A stretch of 10,341 nt of DNA, taken from contig CANHRW010000056.1 in assembly GCA_947462865.1 (NCBI GenBank), positions 1 through 10,341 of the forward strand, read 5' to 3'. Position 1 is the first letter of the stretch, and every line of letters begins with the position of its first letter. Position numbers and translations under genes: made by a program. The DNA is from Bacteroidota bacterium. Its GTDB lineage: Bacteria; Bacteroidota; Bacteroidia; UKL13-3. Shown one piece after another: positions 1-6,931 of this stretch. A model generated the notes under the pieces. It was not told the DNA's origin, did no database searches, and worked only from the letters and a program-made list of their open reading frames with translations.

Positions 1-1219
1 CATTACAGACAATGAAACGTATTTTATTAAATCGGCTGCAATTAAATTAAATTACAGCAATCAGGTATTCCCAAACTGTGTAAATATTCCCCTTCATGGA
101 TTGCTATTTGAACACGACATTGTCAAACACGACATTCAAGTTGCTGCTCACGTCAAATGGTTAAAAATATTTTTTCAGTTAACATTAGAACCACCCGTTG
201 GGATACATGAAAAGTATACGCTATTGCCATTCGACCTTTTTTCTGCAGCCTTTTATTTGTTGTCAAGGTATGAAGAACTACTACCTCAAAGAAGTGTAGA
301 TATGCATGGAAGATATGCCTCAGAAAATTCATTGGCAGTACAACATGATTTTATCAAGCTGCCATTGGTTGATTGTTGGATTCAAGTGCTCAAGACTTTG
401 ATTTTAGAATATTTTCCAACACAACAAATACATACAAATCGAACCAAATTTATCAATACTATAGACATAGATTTTCTCTACAAATTCAGAGCATTGCCTT
501 TTTCAACCAAAGTCAAAAAAACACTTGGCTTAGTTGCCAGAAATCAAATAAGGCAGCTTAAAAAGCTCTGGTTTCCTGTGGGAGCAGATCCTTACGATAC
601 CTTTGATCGGTTGGTCTTGCCTGGTATCGAAACCTTATTCTTTGTTCTGATGGCCAATGGTTCCAAATTCGATCAAAATAGTCATCTAGATAGTTTAGAA
701 TTGCAAACATTGCTCATGCACCTAAATCTATCAAACCCAATAGGTATTCATCCATCTTTAAAATCGCATCGTTTCCCAAAGCAAACCCAAATTGAAATCA
801 ATAAACTGAAGGCTATTATTCAAAAAGATGTTTACATGTCTAGGCAACATTTTCTTAAATTTAAATGGCCTGATACCTTCCGAAGATTAACCGATGCGGG
901 TATACAAGAAGATTATTCAATGGCATACCCTGATGTTTTGGGTTTTAGAGCATCAACTGCCATTCCTTTCCGAGTGTTTGATATTAAAAATAATTGTGAA
1001 TTGCCCATAGTCATTCACAGTCCTTGTGTAATGGATGTGACACTTAAAAATCAGCTAAAGCTAAAGCCAAATGAGGCTGTATTGGCCATTACTGATTTAA
1101 AAAATGCAGTAAAACAAGTAGGTGGTGAAATGATAGGCATTTGGCACAATTCTTCTTTTGACAAGGATCAGGGTTGGGCGGGTTGGGAATTGGTTTTCCA
1201 ATCCATGTATAGCAATTAA
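1..1219 (+). CDS. Polysaccharide deacetylase family protein with DUF7033 N-terminal region (5' truncated by window edge)
   Basis: The reading frame is open back to base 2 (first whole codon) with no stop, so the gene starts outside the window. The TTG at 101 is an internal codon, not a start. Counting residues from base 2, the first ~150 residues resemble the DUF7033 region that precedes the deacetylase domain in many Bacteroidota proteins. A NodB-like domain follows. The metal-binding motif appears as TIDID (Asp155 and Asp157, bases 464-472), the second motif as GIHPSLKSH (His250, bases 749-751), and a GFRAS motif includes Arg316. The segment SRQHFLKF through EDYSMAYPD and the ending WHNSSFDKDQGWAGW are characteristic of this subfamily. 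Family members are thought to act on N-acetylated envelope or capsular polysaccharides, but the substrate here is unknown. No terminator is visible after the stop. The next gene has its own promoter, so this gene probably belongs to an upstream transcript. Confidence 0.85.
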   Translation, partial: ITDNETYFIKSAAIKLNYSNQVFPNCVNIPLHGLLFEHDIVKHDIQVAAHVKWLKIFFQLTLEPPVGIHEKYTLLPFDLFSAAFYLLSRYEELLPQRSVDMHGRYASENSLAVQHDFIKLPLVDCWIQVLKTLILEYFPTQQIHTNRTKFINTIDIDFLYKFRALPFSTKVKKTLGLVARNQIRQLKKLWFPVGADPYDTFDRLVLPGIETLFFVLMANGSKFDQNSHLDSLELQTLLMHLNLSNPIGIHPSLKSHRFPKQTQIEINKLKAIIQKDVYMSRQHFLKFKWPDTFRRLTDAGIQEDYSMAYPDVLGFRASTAIPFRVFDIKNNCELPIVIHSPCVMDVTLKNQLKLKPNEAVLAITDLKNAVKQVGGEMIGIWHNSSFDKDQGWAGWELVFQSMYSN

Positions 1220-1226
1220 ATCTGTA

Positions 1227-1259
1227 TTTGGACACTGCCTCAAATTAAGTGTATATTTG
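1227..1259 (+). promoter_or_regulatory. Bacteroidota-type promoter upstream of cysS
   Basis: The 57-base gap between the deacetylase and cysS contains TATATTTG at 1252-1259, a full match to the Bacteroidota -7 consensus TAnnTTTG. TTTG at 1227-1230 serves as the -33 element, with a 21-base spacer inside the 17-23 range described for this phylum. The -7 box ends 17 bases before the cysS ATG, which implies a very short leader without a Shine-Dalgarno sequence. It would drive the five-gene run from 1277 to 6820. This rests on motif matching; no start-site data are available. Confidence 0.62.
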
Positions 1260-1276
1260 AAATTTGGCAGTAGTTT

Positions 1277-2743
1277 ATGAATGGCAAACTAAAAATTTAC
1301 GACACCCTCAGCAAATCTCTTAAGGAATTTGAACCAATTCATGCACCCTTGGTAGGTATGTATGTGTGTGGACCAACGGTTTATAGCAATGTACACTTAG
1401 GAAATGTTAGAACTTTTTTGTCTTTTGATATTGTATTTAGGTACCTCATTCATTTAGGATACAAAGTCAGATATGTGCGTAACATTACAGATGCAGGACA
1501 CTTAGAAAATGATGCCGATGAAGGGGAAGATAAAATTGGAAAAAAAGCAAAGCTAGAACAACTCGAGCCAATGGAAATAGTTCAACGCTATACCACAGAC
1601 TTTAGAAATGTGATGCAACAATTTAACATCTTACCACCAAGCATTGAACCTACTGCCACTGGACATATTATTGAGCAAATAGAATTGACCAAAAAGATCA
1701 TGGCCAATGGCTATGCATACGAGTCAAATGGGAGTATTTATTTTGATGTTGAAAAATTTTCATCCCAATATCCATACACAGAATTGTCTGGTAGAAACCT
1801 AGAAGAGTTACTCAACAATACCAGAGAATTAGGCGGACAGTCTGAAAAAAAGGGCAGACTCGATTTTGCGCTTTGGATCAAAGCCAAACCTGAGCATATC
1901 ATGAGGTGGCCTAGCCCTTGGGGAGAAGGATTTCCTGGATGGCATTTGGAGTGTTCAGCTATGAGTAGCAAATACCTTGGAGAACATTTTGACATACATG
2001 GAGGTGGTATGGACTTAATTCCTACCCACCATACCAATGAAGTAGCACAGCATCTGGCCTGTTTTCACCAGAAGCCAGTAAATTACTGGATACATACCAA
2101 TATGCTTACTGTAAACGGCCAAAAAATGAGCAAGAGCTTGGGTAATTCTTTTTTACCACATGAACTGTTTTCTGGTTCTCATGCGCTATTAGAGAGAGGC
2201 TATAGCCCAATGGTAGTTAGGTTTTTTATGCTTCAAGCACATTACAGAAGTACCCTTGATTTTAGCAATGAAGCACTTCAAGCTGCAGAAAAAGGGTTTA
2301 CCCGTTTAATGAATGCTTGTAAAATTGTTGATGCATTACCAGTGAGCAATCAAAATCAGGTAGATGCCCAAGCCATTCTAGAACAGGTTTATCAGTCCAT
2401 GAACGAAGATTTCAATACACCTTTGGCATTGGCAGCCTTGTTTGAAGGTGTTAGGTCTATTAATGCTGTGCAAGATGGCAAATTGAAAATAGATGAAAAT
2501 AACAAAGCCATCTTGGTAAAACTATACAACGAAATGGTATTTGATGTACTGGGATTGCAAACAGAAAATACACAAAATGAAAATCTCATTGATGGGGTCA
2601 TGCAAATGGTTCTAGAACAACGTACATTGGCCAAGCAGCGCAAAGATTTTGCTGCATCAGATGCAATCAGAGATCAGTTAAAAGTTTTAGGCATTGAAGT
2701 AAAAGATGGTAAAGAAGGCAGCACTTATCAAATTAATTTGTAA
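1277..2743 (+). CDS. cysS: Cysteinyl-tRNA synthetase (CysRS)
   Basis: This cytoplasmic class I aminoacyl-tRNA synthetase charges tRNA-Cys with cysteine using ATP. At 488 aa it is slightly longer than the E. coli enzyme (461 aa). The N-terminal Rossmann catalytic domain shows YVCGPTVY (Cys31) followed by the HIGH-type motif as HLGN at residues 40-43. The zinc site is complete: Cys31, Cys226 (in LECSAMS), His251 and Glu255 (in THHTNE), with the same 25- and 4-residue spacings as E. coli Cys209/His234/Glu238. The KMSKS loop is at residues 283-287. A helical DALR-type domain and a C-terminal tRNA-binding tail (AASDAIRDQLKVLGIEVKD) finish the protein. The ATG at 1277 lies 17 bases after a strong -7 promoter box, and nothing upstream in frame looks conserved. 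One base separates its stop from the next gene, so it probably leads an operon. Confidence 0.98.
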   Translation: MNGKLKIYDTLSKSLKEFEPIHAPLVGMYVCGPTVYSNVHLGNVRTFLSFDIVFRYLIHLGYKVRYVRNITDAGHLENDADEGEDKIGKKAKLEQLEPMEIVQRYTTDFRNVMQQFNILPPSIEPTATGHIIEQIELTKKIMANGYAYESNGSIYFDVEKFSSQYPYTELSGRNLEELLNNTRELGGQSEKKGRLDFALWIKAKPEHIMRWPSPWGEGFPGWHLECSAMSSKYLGEHFDIHGGGMDLIPTHHTNEVAQHLACFHQKPVNYWIHTNMLTVNGQKMSKSLGNSFLPHELFSGSHALLERGYSPMVVRFFMLQAHYRSTLDFSNEALQAAEKGFTRLMNACKIVDALPVSNQNQVDAQAILEQVYQSMNEDFNTPLALAALFEGVRSINAVQDGKLKIDENNKAILVKLYNEMVFDVLGLQTENTQNENLIDGVMQMVLEQRTLAKQRKDFAASDAIRDQLKVLGIEVKDGKEGSTYQINL

Positions 2744-2744
2744 C

Positions 2745-3743
2745 ATGAGTTATTCATTTTTCAATACTAAAAATACGCTTTTTTTTGTTGTACTGTTTTA
2801 TTTGATGGCATGCGGTAACAACGAATCAAATCATAAAAAAGCAGCTACACAACCTACTCAAACGCCATATGTACAAGTATCCCCTAGTTTCAATGCAGAT
2901 TCTGCGTACGAATTCGTGCAACACCAGGTAGGTTTTGGACCAAGATTCACCAACTCAGAAGGGCATACCAATTGTGGCAATTGGCTCGAAAAGCAGTTTG
3001 GATTATATGCTGACAAAGTCAGTGTTCAGAAAGCAGACATAAAAAATTTTGATGGCAAAACTTTGCACATCAAAAACATTACTGCATCATTTAACCCTGC
3101 AGCTAAAAGTAGAATTTTAATAGCTGCTCATTGGGACAGTCGTCCATATGCAGACCAAGACCTTGATGAAACCAATAAAAATGAACCCATTTTAGCGGCT
3201 GATGATGCGGCTAGTGGAGTTGCGGTGATGTTAGAAATGGCTAGGGTTTTGTCTCAAAAACAACCAGCAGTAGGTGTTGATTTTATTTGTTTTGATGCAG
3301 AAGATTTGGGTAAACCACAATTTGAAGATTCGTATTGTTTGGGTTCTCAATATTGGGCCAAAAACGCTAAAAAAATAGGTTATCAAGCCAAGTACGGTAT
3401 TTTACTAGATATGGTGGGTGCTAGAAATGCCAAGTTTGTATGGGAAGGATTTAGTGTAAAGTATGCAGAGCCTGTTATTAGAAAAGTATGGGATCAGGCT
3501 GTACAATTGGGCTTCAGCAATCAGTTTTATTATTACCGTGGAGGAGGCATTACAGATGACCACTATTATGTGAATACCATTGCAAATATTCCTATGATAG
3601 ATATTATCCATTTTTCAGATGAAACAAAAACTGGTTTCCCTGCTCATTGGCACACGCTTTCAGATAATATGGCTGTAATAGACAGAGTAACTCTTAAAGC
3701 TGTTGGACAAACTTTGTTGGAAACTATCTACAAAGAACAGTAA
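2745..3743 (+). CDS. Glutaminyl-peptide cyclotransferase (bacterial type II-like QC, M28 fold), predicted lipoprotein
   Basis: Likely forms N-terminal pyroglutamate on exported proteins whose mature ends begin with Gln. I chose the ATG at 2745 (332 aa) because it places a hydrophobic signal peptide (residues 11-22) and a lipobox LMAC with Cys23 at the N-terminus. The in-frame ATG at 2706 would add 13 residues and overlap cysS. The zinc/catalytic set of animal and Porphyromonas-type glutaminyl cyclases can be matched: Asp154 (AADDAASG), Glu186-Asp187 (DAED), Asp222 (LDMVGA), Asp271-Asp272-His273 (TDDH) and Trp302-His303 (HWHT). The AHWDSRPYAD and CLGSQYW segments also match that group. Plain M28 aminopeptidases lack this combination, though database annotations often say only 'M28 family peptidase'. 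It follows cysS by one base, and its stop overlaps the next start (TAATG). Cyclase rather than peptidase activity is inferred from similarity I recall, not tested. Confidence 0.88.
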   Translation: MSYSFFNTKNTLFFVVLFYLMACGNNESNHKKAATQPTQTPYVQVSPSFNADSAYEFVQHQVGFGPRFTNSEGHTNCGNWLEKQFGLYADKVSVQKADIKNFDGKTLHIKNITASFNPAAKSRILIAAHWDSRPYADQDLDETNKNEPILAADDAASGVAVMLEMARVLSQKQPAVGVDFICFDAEDLGKPQFEDSYCLGSQYWAKNAKKIGYQAKYGILLDMVGARNAKFVWEGFSVKYAEPVIRKVWDQAVQLGFSNQFYYYRGGGITDDHYYVNTIANIPMIDIIHFSDETKTGFPAHWHTLSDNMAVIDRVTLKAVGQTLLETIYKEQ

Positions 3744-4081
3744 TGAAATCTAGTTTTACATTTGCAGAAAATGTGTATGATGTTGTGCGATTGATTCCAT
3801 TTGGTAGAGTTAGTACCTACGGTGCAATAGCAAATTATTTAGGCGCCAAAAAGAGTGCGAGGTTGGTGGGTTATGCCATGAATAACTCCCATCAAATTTT
3901 ACCAGTTGTTCCTGCACATAGAGTAGTGAACAGATTTGGGCTTTTAACAGGTAAGCATTTTTTTGGGACTGAAAATGAAATGCAACGCAGGTTGGAACTT
4001 GAAGGTATTGAAGTGAAAAATGATTGCATCCAGCATTTCAAAAAAGTATTTTGGGATCCTACAATTGAATGTGCTTTATAA
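3743..4081 (+). CDS. Alkyltransferase-like (ATL) protein, MGMT family without active-site Cys
   Basis: 112 aa, consisting only of the C-terminal DNA-binding domain of O6-alkylguanine-DNA alkyltransferases. The helix-turn-helix and Arg-finger region reads GRVSTYGAIA (21-30) and ARLVGYAMNN (39-48), with Arg40 as the finger that would flip the damaged base out. The repair motif PCHRV is PAHRV here: Ala58 replaces the alkyl-accepting Cys, while His59 and Arg60 remain. It therefore cannot transfer alkyl groups by the MGMT mechanism. Known ATL proteins (Trp in E. coli and fission yeast, Ala in a Thermus homologue) bind O6-alkylguanine and hand the lesion to nucleotide excision repair or affect transcription. 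A similar role is inferred here. The ATG overlaps the preceding TAA by one base, which suggests translational coupling. The substitution is not a sign of decay, because the reading frame and all other motifs are intact. Confidence 0.88.
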   Translation: MKSSFTFAENVYDVVRLIPFGRVSTYGAIANYLGAKKSARLVGYAMNNSHQILPVVPAHRVVNRFGLLTGKHFFGTENEMQRRLELEGIEVKNDCIQHFKKVFWDPTIECAL

Positions 4082-4089
4082 ATTCTAAC

Positions 4090-4440
4090 ATGAATAACTT
4101 AGTAACTGAATTCAACGAATACAGACAAAAAATGAATGAGCAATTGCTAGAGTCAGACAATCTTGTCATCAAAAGATTGTTTAATTTAGACGCAAATGCC
4201 TATGAGCCAGGATCTCTTCCTGTCCAAACAAAGGAGATGCTTGGTTTGGTTGCGAGTATGGTTTTAAGGTGCGATGATTGTATCAAATACCATCTTGGTA
4301 AATGTGCAGAGCTCGGTATTACAACAGCACAAATTTTGGAAGTTTTTTCTATTGCAAATTTAGTTGGAGGTACCATTGTTATACCTCATACTAGAAGGGC
4401 TTTTGAATATTGGAATGCCTTATTACTAAATGCCAAATAG
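4090..4440 (+). CDS. Carboxymuconolactone decarboxylase / AhpD-like family protein
   Basis: 116 aa from the ATG at 4090. An in-frame ATG at 4069 would overlap the previous gene by 13 bases and adds only a poor seven-residue extension, so I reject it. The protein is all helical with the AhpD-type site Cys61-Asp-Asp-Cys64-x3-His68, preceded by Glu49 twelve residues before Cys61. That spacing matches the Glu/Cys/Cys/His set of AhpD, where the two Cys form a redox disulfide. The position held by a His between the Cys residues in mycobacterial AhpD is Asp63 here. Members with CxxC usually act as thiol-dependent peroxidase or disulfide-reductase-type proteins. True gamma-carboxymuconolactone decarboxylases lack this pair. 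No AhpC is encoded in the window, so partner and substrate are unknown. The stop lies 8 bases after the upstream gene and 4 bases before the kinase, consistent with one transcript. Confidence 0.85.
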   Translation: MNNLVTEFNEYRQKMNEQLLESDNLVIKRLFNLDANAYEPGSLPVQTKEMLGLVASMVLRCDDCIKYHLGKCAELGITTAQILEVFSIANLVGGTIVIPHTRRAFEYWNALLLNAK

Positions 4441-4444
4441 TTAG

Positions 4445-6820
4445 ATGAAGGCCTTGCGTTTACTTTTATTTTTTTGCTTAGGCATACTCTGGCCATCAGT
4501 TTCTAAAGCTGAATCTGAACTAGATAGTTTGGAGAGTATACTCCCATTTGCAAATGATATACAAAGGGCTGAACTCTTAAACGGAATTGCCATTTTAGTG
4601 AGAAGTACCGACTCAACGAAGTCGGGTAATTATGCCAAACAAGCCTTAGCACTTTCAAGTAAAATAGATTTTTGTAAAGGGAGCGCAAGTGCCAATGTAA
4701 CAATAGGCTTGTTGTTTATGGATAAAGGGCAGTATTTATTGGCAAAGCAGTATTGTTTAAAAGGGCTTTCTTCAGGTTTAACTTGCAAAGAACCTTACGC
4801 TGTTGCATTTGCTTATAGTGGCTTGGGAGAATTGTCATTCAGAAAAAAAGATTACTTAAAATCATTGCGTTTTTACCTGAGCTCACTCAAACTTTCTAAA
4901 CAACTCAACGATTACAGAAGAATCGCTAGCGCATTAAAAAATATAGGGTCCATCTATGTGGTCTTGAATGATGCAAACAGATCGGAAACGTATTTGTTGC
5001 AAGCACTCGATTTATACAAGCAACTCAAAGATCAAACGAACCAAGCCGTCATTGCCAATCACCTGGCAGATGCTTATCGCATACAAGGGTATGATTTAAA
5101 GGCCCTTTATCATTACCTAATTGCACTTGAAATATATAGAGAGAGCGGTAGTGCTTTTGATGTTGCTGCAGTGTTAAATAATATAGGAACCGTTTTTTTA
5201 AATAGAAATCAATTCAAAAGGGCCTTACCGTACCTTCAAGAATCACAGTTAATAGACTTGACCATGAATGACAAGAAATCATTGGTCAAAGTTCTTGGAA
5301 GTTTAGCCAAAGTCTATTACCATTTAAATAAAAAAGATTCTGCAATGGACCTTGCTACCAGGGCTGTTCTGATAGCTGAAAATTTCAATTATCAGTCTGA
5401 ACAGCTTTATGCAGTAGAAATCTTAACTAAACTTTATACGGAAGCTGGAGACCAAGCACGTGCCAGCAAGTACGAACAAACGTATCAACTCTTGAAGGCC
5501 AGACAGGCTCAAGATGAACAGCAGAGCCAGGTTTTAACCAAATCAATAGAAGAGCCAGCAGTTCCTGAAAACAATACAATGCAATTAGAAGAACCAGAAA
5601 AGGTTGAATTGGATAGTAACCCTTACCGCATGTTAAGTATTGGCTTGGCTTTGGCATTGATAATGTTAACAACAATTCTTTTGTTCTTTAAAAAAAGTTT
5701 CGGTTTTGTTAAATTCTCAAAACCTGTAGCCAAACAAGCTATTTCTTTAGATTTTTATAGAGAACTCAATTCTGCAATTCATGTATTAAAAGGGATGAGT
5801 CAACTGTCCATGGAGAGCAAAAACATGGAGGGTTTAAAAGATAATTTGTCGGCAGTTAAATTAGCAACAGATGAATTGGTGTTTTTGGTAGATAACTTAA
5901 ACACACTCCAAGACATTGAAATAGGTGCTTTGCGTTCAAACAAAGAGCAGTTTTCATTGATTGGTTTTTTAGAAAATCTATTTGTTACTATTGACACAAA
6001 AGCAAAAGTAAAGCAGAACGATTTTAGACAAATGGTTTATGCTGGCGTGCCAGATTGGATAAATTTTGACAAGGGTAAATTAAATTTAGTCTTACTTAAT
6101 CTATTCAATAACGCCATTCGTTTTTCAAATGGGAGTACCATTGAAGTGGAAGTTAAATTGCTCTCCAGAAAAAAAATTGGCAATCAAAATTATTCTAAAC
6201 TCGAAATCAAAATTAGTGATGAAGGTCCAGGAATTAGAAAAGAAATCATGGATCTCGTTTCTAAAAATGAATTCGATAAGTTACCTCATGGTAAAGGATT
6301 AAAAATAGTTCATGCGCTCATGCATTTATTGGGTGGACAACTCAAACTTACCAGTATCAAAGGCCAGGGTGTTTTGGCCAAAATACTGTTTGAAGTGGAA
6401 GAGGTAGCAGCTCCTTTACAGCAATTAGGTTCAAAAAACTTAAAAAAACTCAATAAACTTATACTTGTTGCCGATGACAATATCATGAACCAGAAATTTC
6501 TTGAAAAAGTGCTAGTTGATACAGGTTATCAGTGTGAATGTGTTTCAAATGGTGCCGAAGTATTGGATGCTTTGAGCCAAAAACAGTACGATATGTTGTT
6601 ATTAGATGTTTACATGCCTAATTTAGATGGCATAGAAACCTGTAAACGAATCAGGAGTGATCAGTATTTTAAAAGGCACAACAAAGTGCCAATTATTGGT
6701 TTAACTGCAAACACACAACCTAAAATAAAAAAGAAATGTCAAGATGTGGGCATGAATCAGGTTTTAAACAAGCCCTTCAATAAAGAGCAATTGTTACAGA
6801 TTGTCAATGAATTAATCTAG
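4445..6820 (+). CDS. TPR-containing hybrid histidine kinase/response regulator with degenerate kinase core
   Basis: 791 aa membrane protein. Residues 1-22 form a signal peptide (cut likely after SKA). Seven TPRs follow with an exact 40-residue period: the small residue of helix A recurs at Gly88, Gly128, Gly168, Ala208, Gly248, Ala288, with Thr328 in the last. They would lie in the periplasm. A single membrane helix spans about 396-415. The cytoplasmic part has a HisKA-like helical pair (433-500), a HATPase (N box NNAIRF with Asn556; G1 DEGPG 592-596; G2 GKGLKI 616-621) and a receiver domain (674-791). In the H-box the acceptor His is replaced by Arg439, with Glu440 and GMSQL (450-454) in register. 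G2 has Lys620 where Gly is usual. The receiver keeps Asp677/Asp678, acceptor Asp721, Thr754 and Lys776. No DNA-binding output domain is present. The ATG is 4 bases after the previous stop. Signal and partners are unknown; autokinase activity is doubtful. Confidence 0.9.
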   Translation: MKALRLLLFFCLGILWPSVSKAESELDSLESILPFANDIQRAELLNGIAILVRSTDSTKSGNYAKQALALSSKIDFCKGSASANVTIGLLFMDKGQYLLAKQYCLKGLSSGLTCKEPYAVAFAYSGLGELSFRKKDYLKSLRFYLSSLKLSKQLNDYRRIASALKNIGSIYVVLNDANRSETYLLQALDLYKQLKDQTNQAVIANHLADAYRIQGYDLKALYHYLIALEIYRESGSAFDVAAVLNNIGTVFLNRNQFKRALPYLQESQLIDLTMNDKKSLVKVLGSLAKVYYHLNKKDSAMDLATRAVLIAENFNYQSEQLYAVEILTKLYTEAGDQARASKYEQTYQLLKARQAQDEQQSQVLTKSIEEPAVPENNTMQLEEPEKVELDSNPYRMLSIGLALALIMLTTILLFFKKSFGFVKFSKPVAKQAISLDFYRELNSAIHVLKGMSQLSMESKNMEGLKDNLSAVKLATDELVFLVDNLNTLQDIEIGALRSNKEQFSLIGFLENLFVTIDTKAKVKQNDFRQMVYAGVPDWINFDKGKLNLVLLNLFNNAIRFSNGSTIEVEVKLLSRKKIGNQNYSKLEIKISDEGPGIRKEIMDLVSKNEFDKLPHGKGLKIVHALMHLLGGQLKLTSIKGQGVLAKILFEVEEVAAPLQQLGSKNLKKLNKLILVADDNIMNQKFLEKVLVDTGYQCECVSNGAEVLDALSQKQYDMLLLDVYMPNLDGIETCKRIRSDQYFKRHNKVPIIGLTANTQPKIKKKCQDVGMNQVLNKPFNKEQLLQIVNELI

Positions 6821-6845
6821 TATTTTGTTCCATATTTTCGGACTT

Positions 6846-6871
6846 TTTTTAGCTAAAAATCGGCATTTTTA
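6846..6871 (+). terminator. Possible weak terminator or AT-rich hairpin after the hybrid kinase gene
   Basis: The 111-base gap 6821-6931 is AT-rich. It holds a 14-base perfect palindrome (TTTTTAGCTAAAAA, 6846-6859) and an overlapping hairpin TAAAAAT/ATTTTTA (6854-6860 with 6865-6871) around a CGGC loop. The second has no T tract after it and both stems are nearly all A-T, so termination efficiency is uncertain. The structures may be chance products of base composition. Confidence 0.25.
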
Positions 6872-6903
6872 AAGATTAACATCCAAGTAAAAAAAAAAAT
6901 ACC

Positions 6904-6911
6904 CATATTTG
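6904..6911 (+). promoter_or_regulatory. Candidate -7 promoter element for sucD
   Basis: CATATTTG matches seven of eight positions of the Bacteroidota -7 consensus TAnnTTTG (first T replaced by C) and ends 20 bases before the sucD ATG, much like the spacing at cysS. I find no convincing TTG at the -33 distance; that region is A-rich instead. The 111-base gap after the preceding operon supports a separate promoter here. Confidence 0.4.
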
Positions 6912-6931
6912 CCACGCTTAATTTTTTTAAA

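Noticed and set aside
101..103. TTG as the start of the deacetylase gene
   Set aside because: The same frame is open to base 2 and the upstream codons (ending in NIPLHGLLFEH) read as a continuation of the conserved domain, so the gene is cut by the window edge.
1738..2037. 99-residue ORF antisense to cysS
   Set aside because: It runs opposite a strongly conserved part of CysRS containing two zinc ligands; there is no promoter or domain to support it.
2706..2744. Longer N-terminus for the glutaminyl cyclase from the ATG at 2706
   Set aside because: It overlaps the end of cysS by 38 bases and puts 13 unrelated residues before a clean signal peptide and lipobox that start at 2745.
4445..6820. 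Calling the hybrid kinase a pseudogene because of its lost His
   Set aside because: The frame is intact over 791 codons, the TPR array and receiver domain are well preserved, and the H-box keeps its register, so degeneration by neutral decay is unlikely.
6836..6870. Imperfect direct repeat TCGGnnTTTTT in the gap before sucD
   Set aside because: Only two short copies in AT-rich sequence, with no further copy or dyad symmetry suggesting an operator; probably chance.
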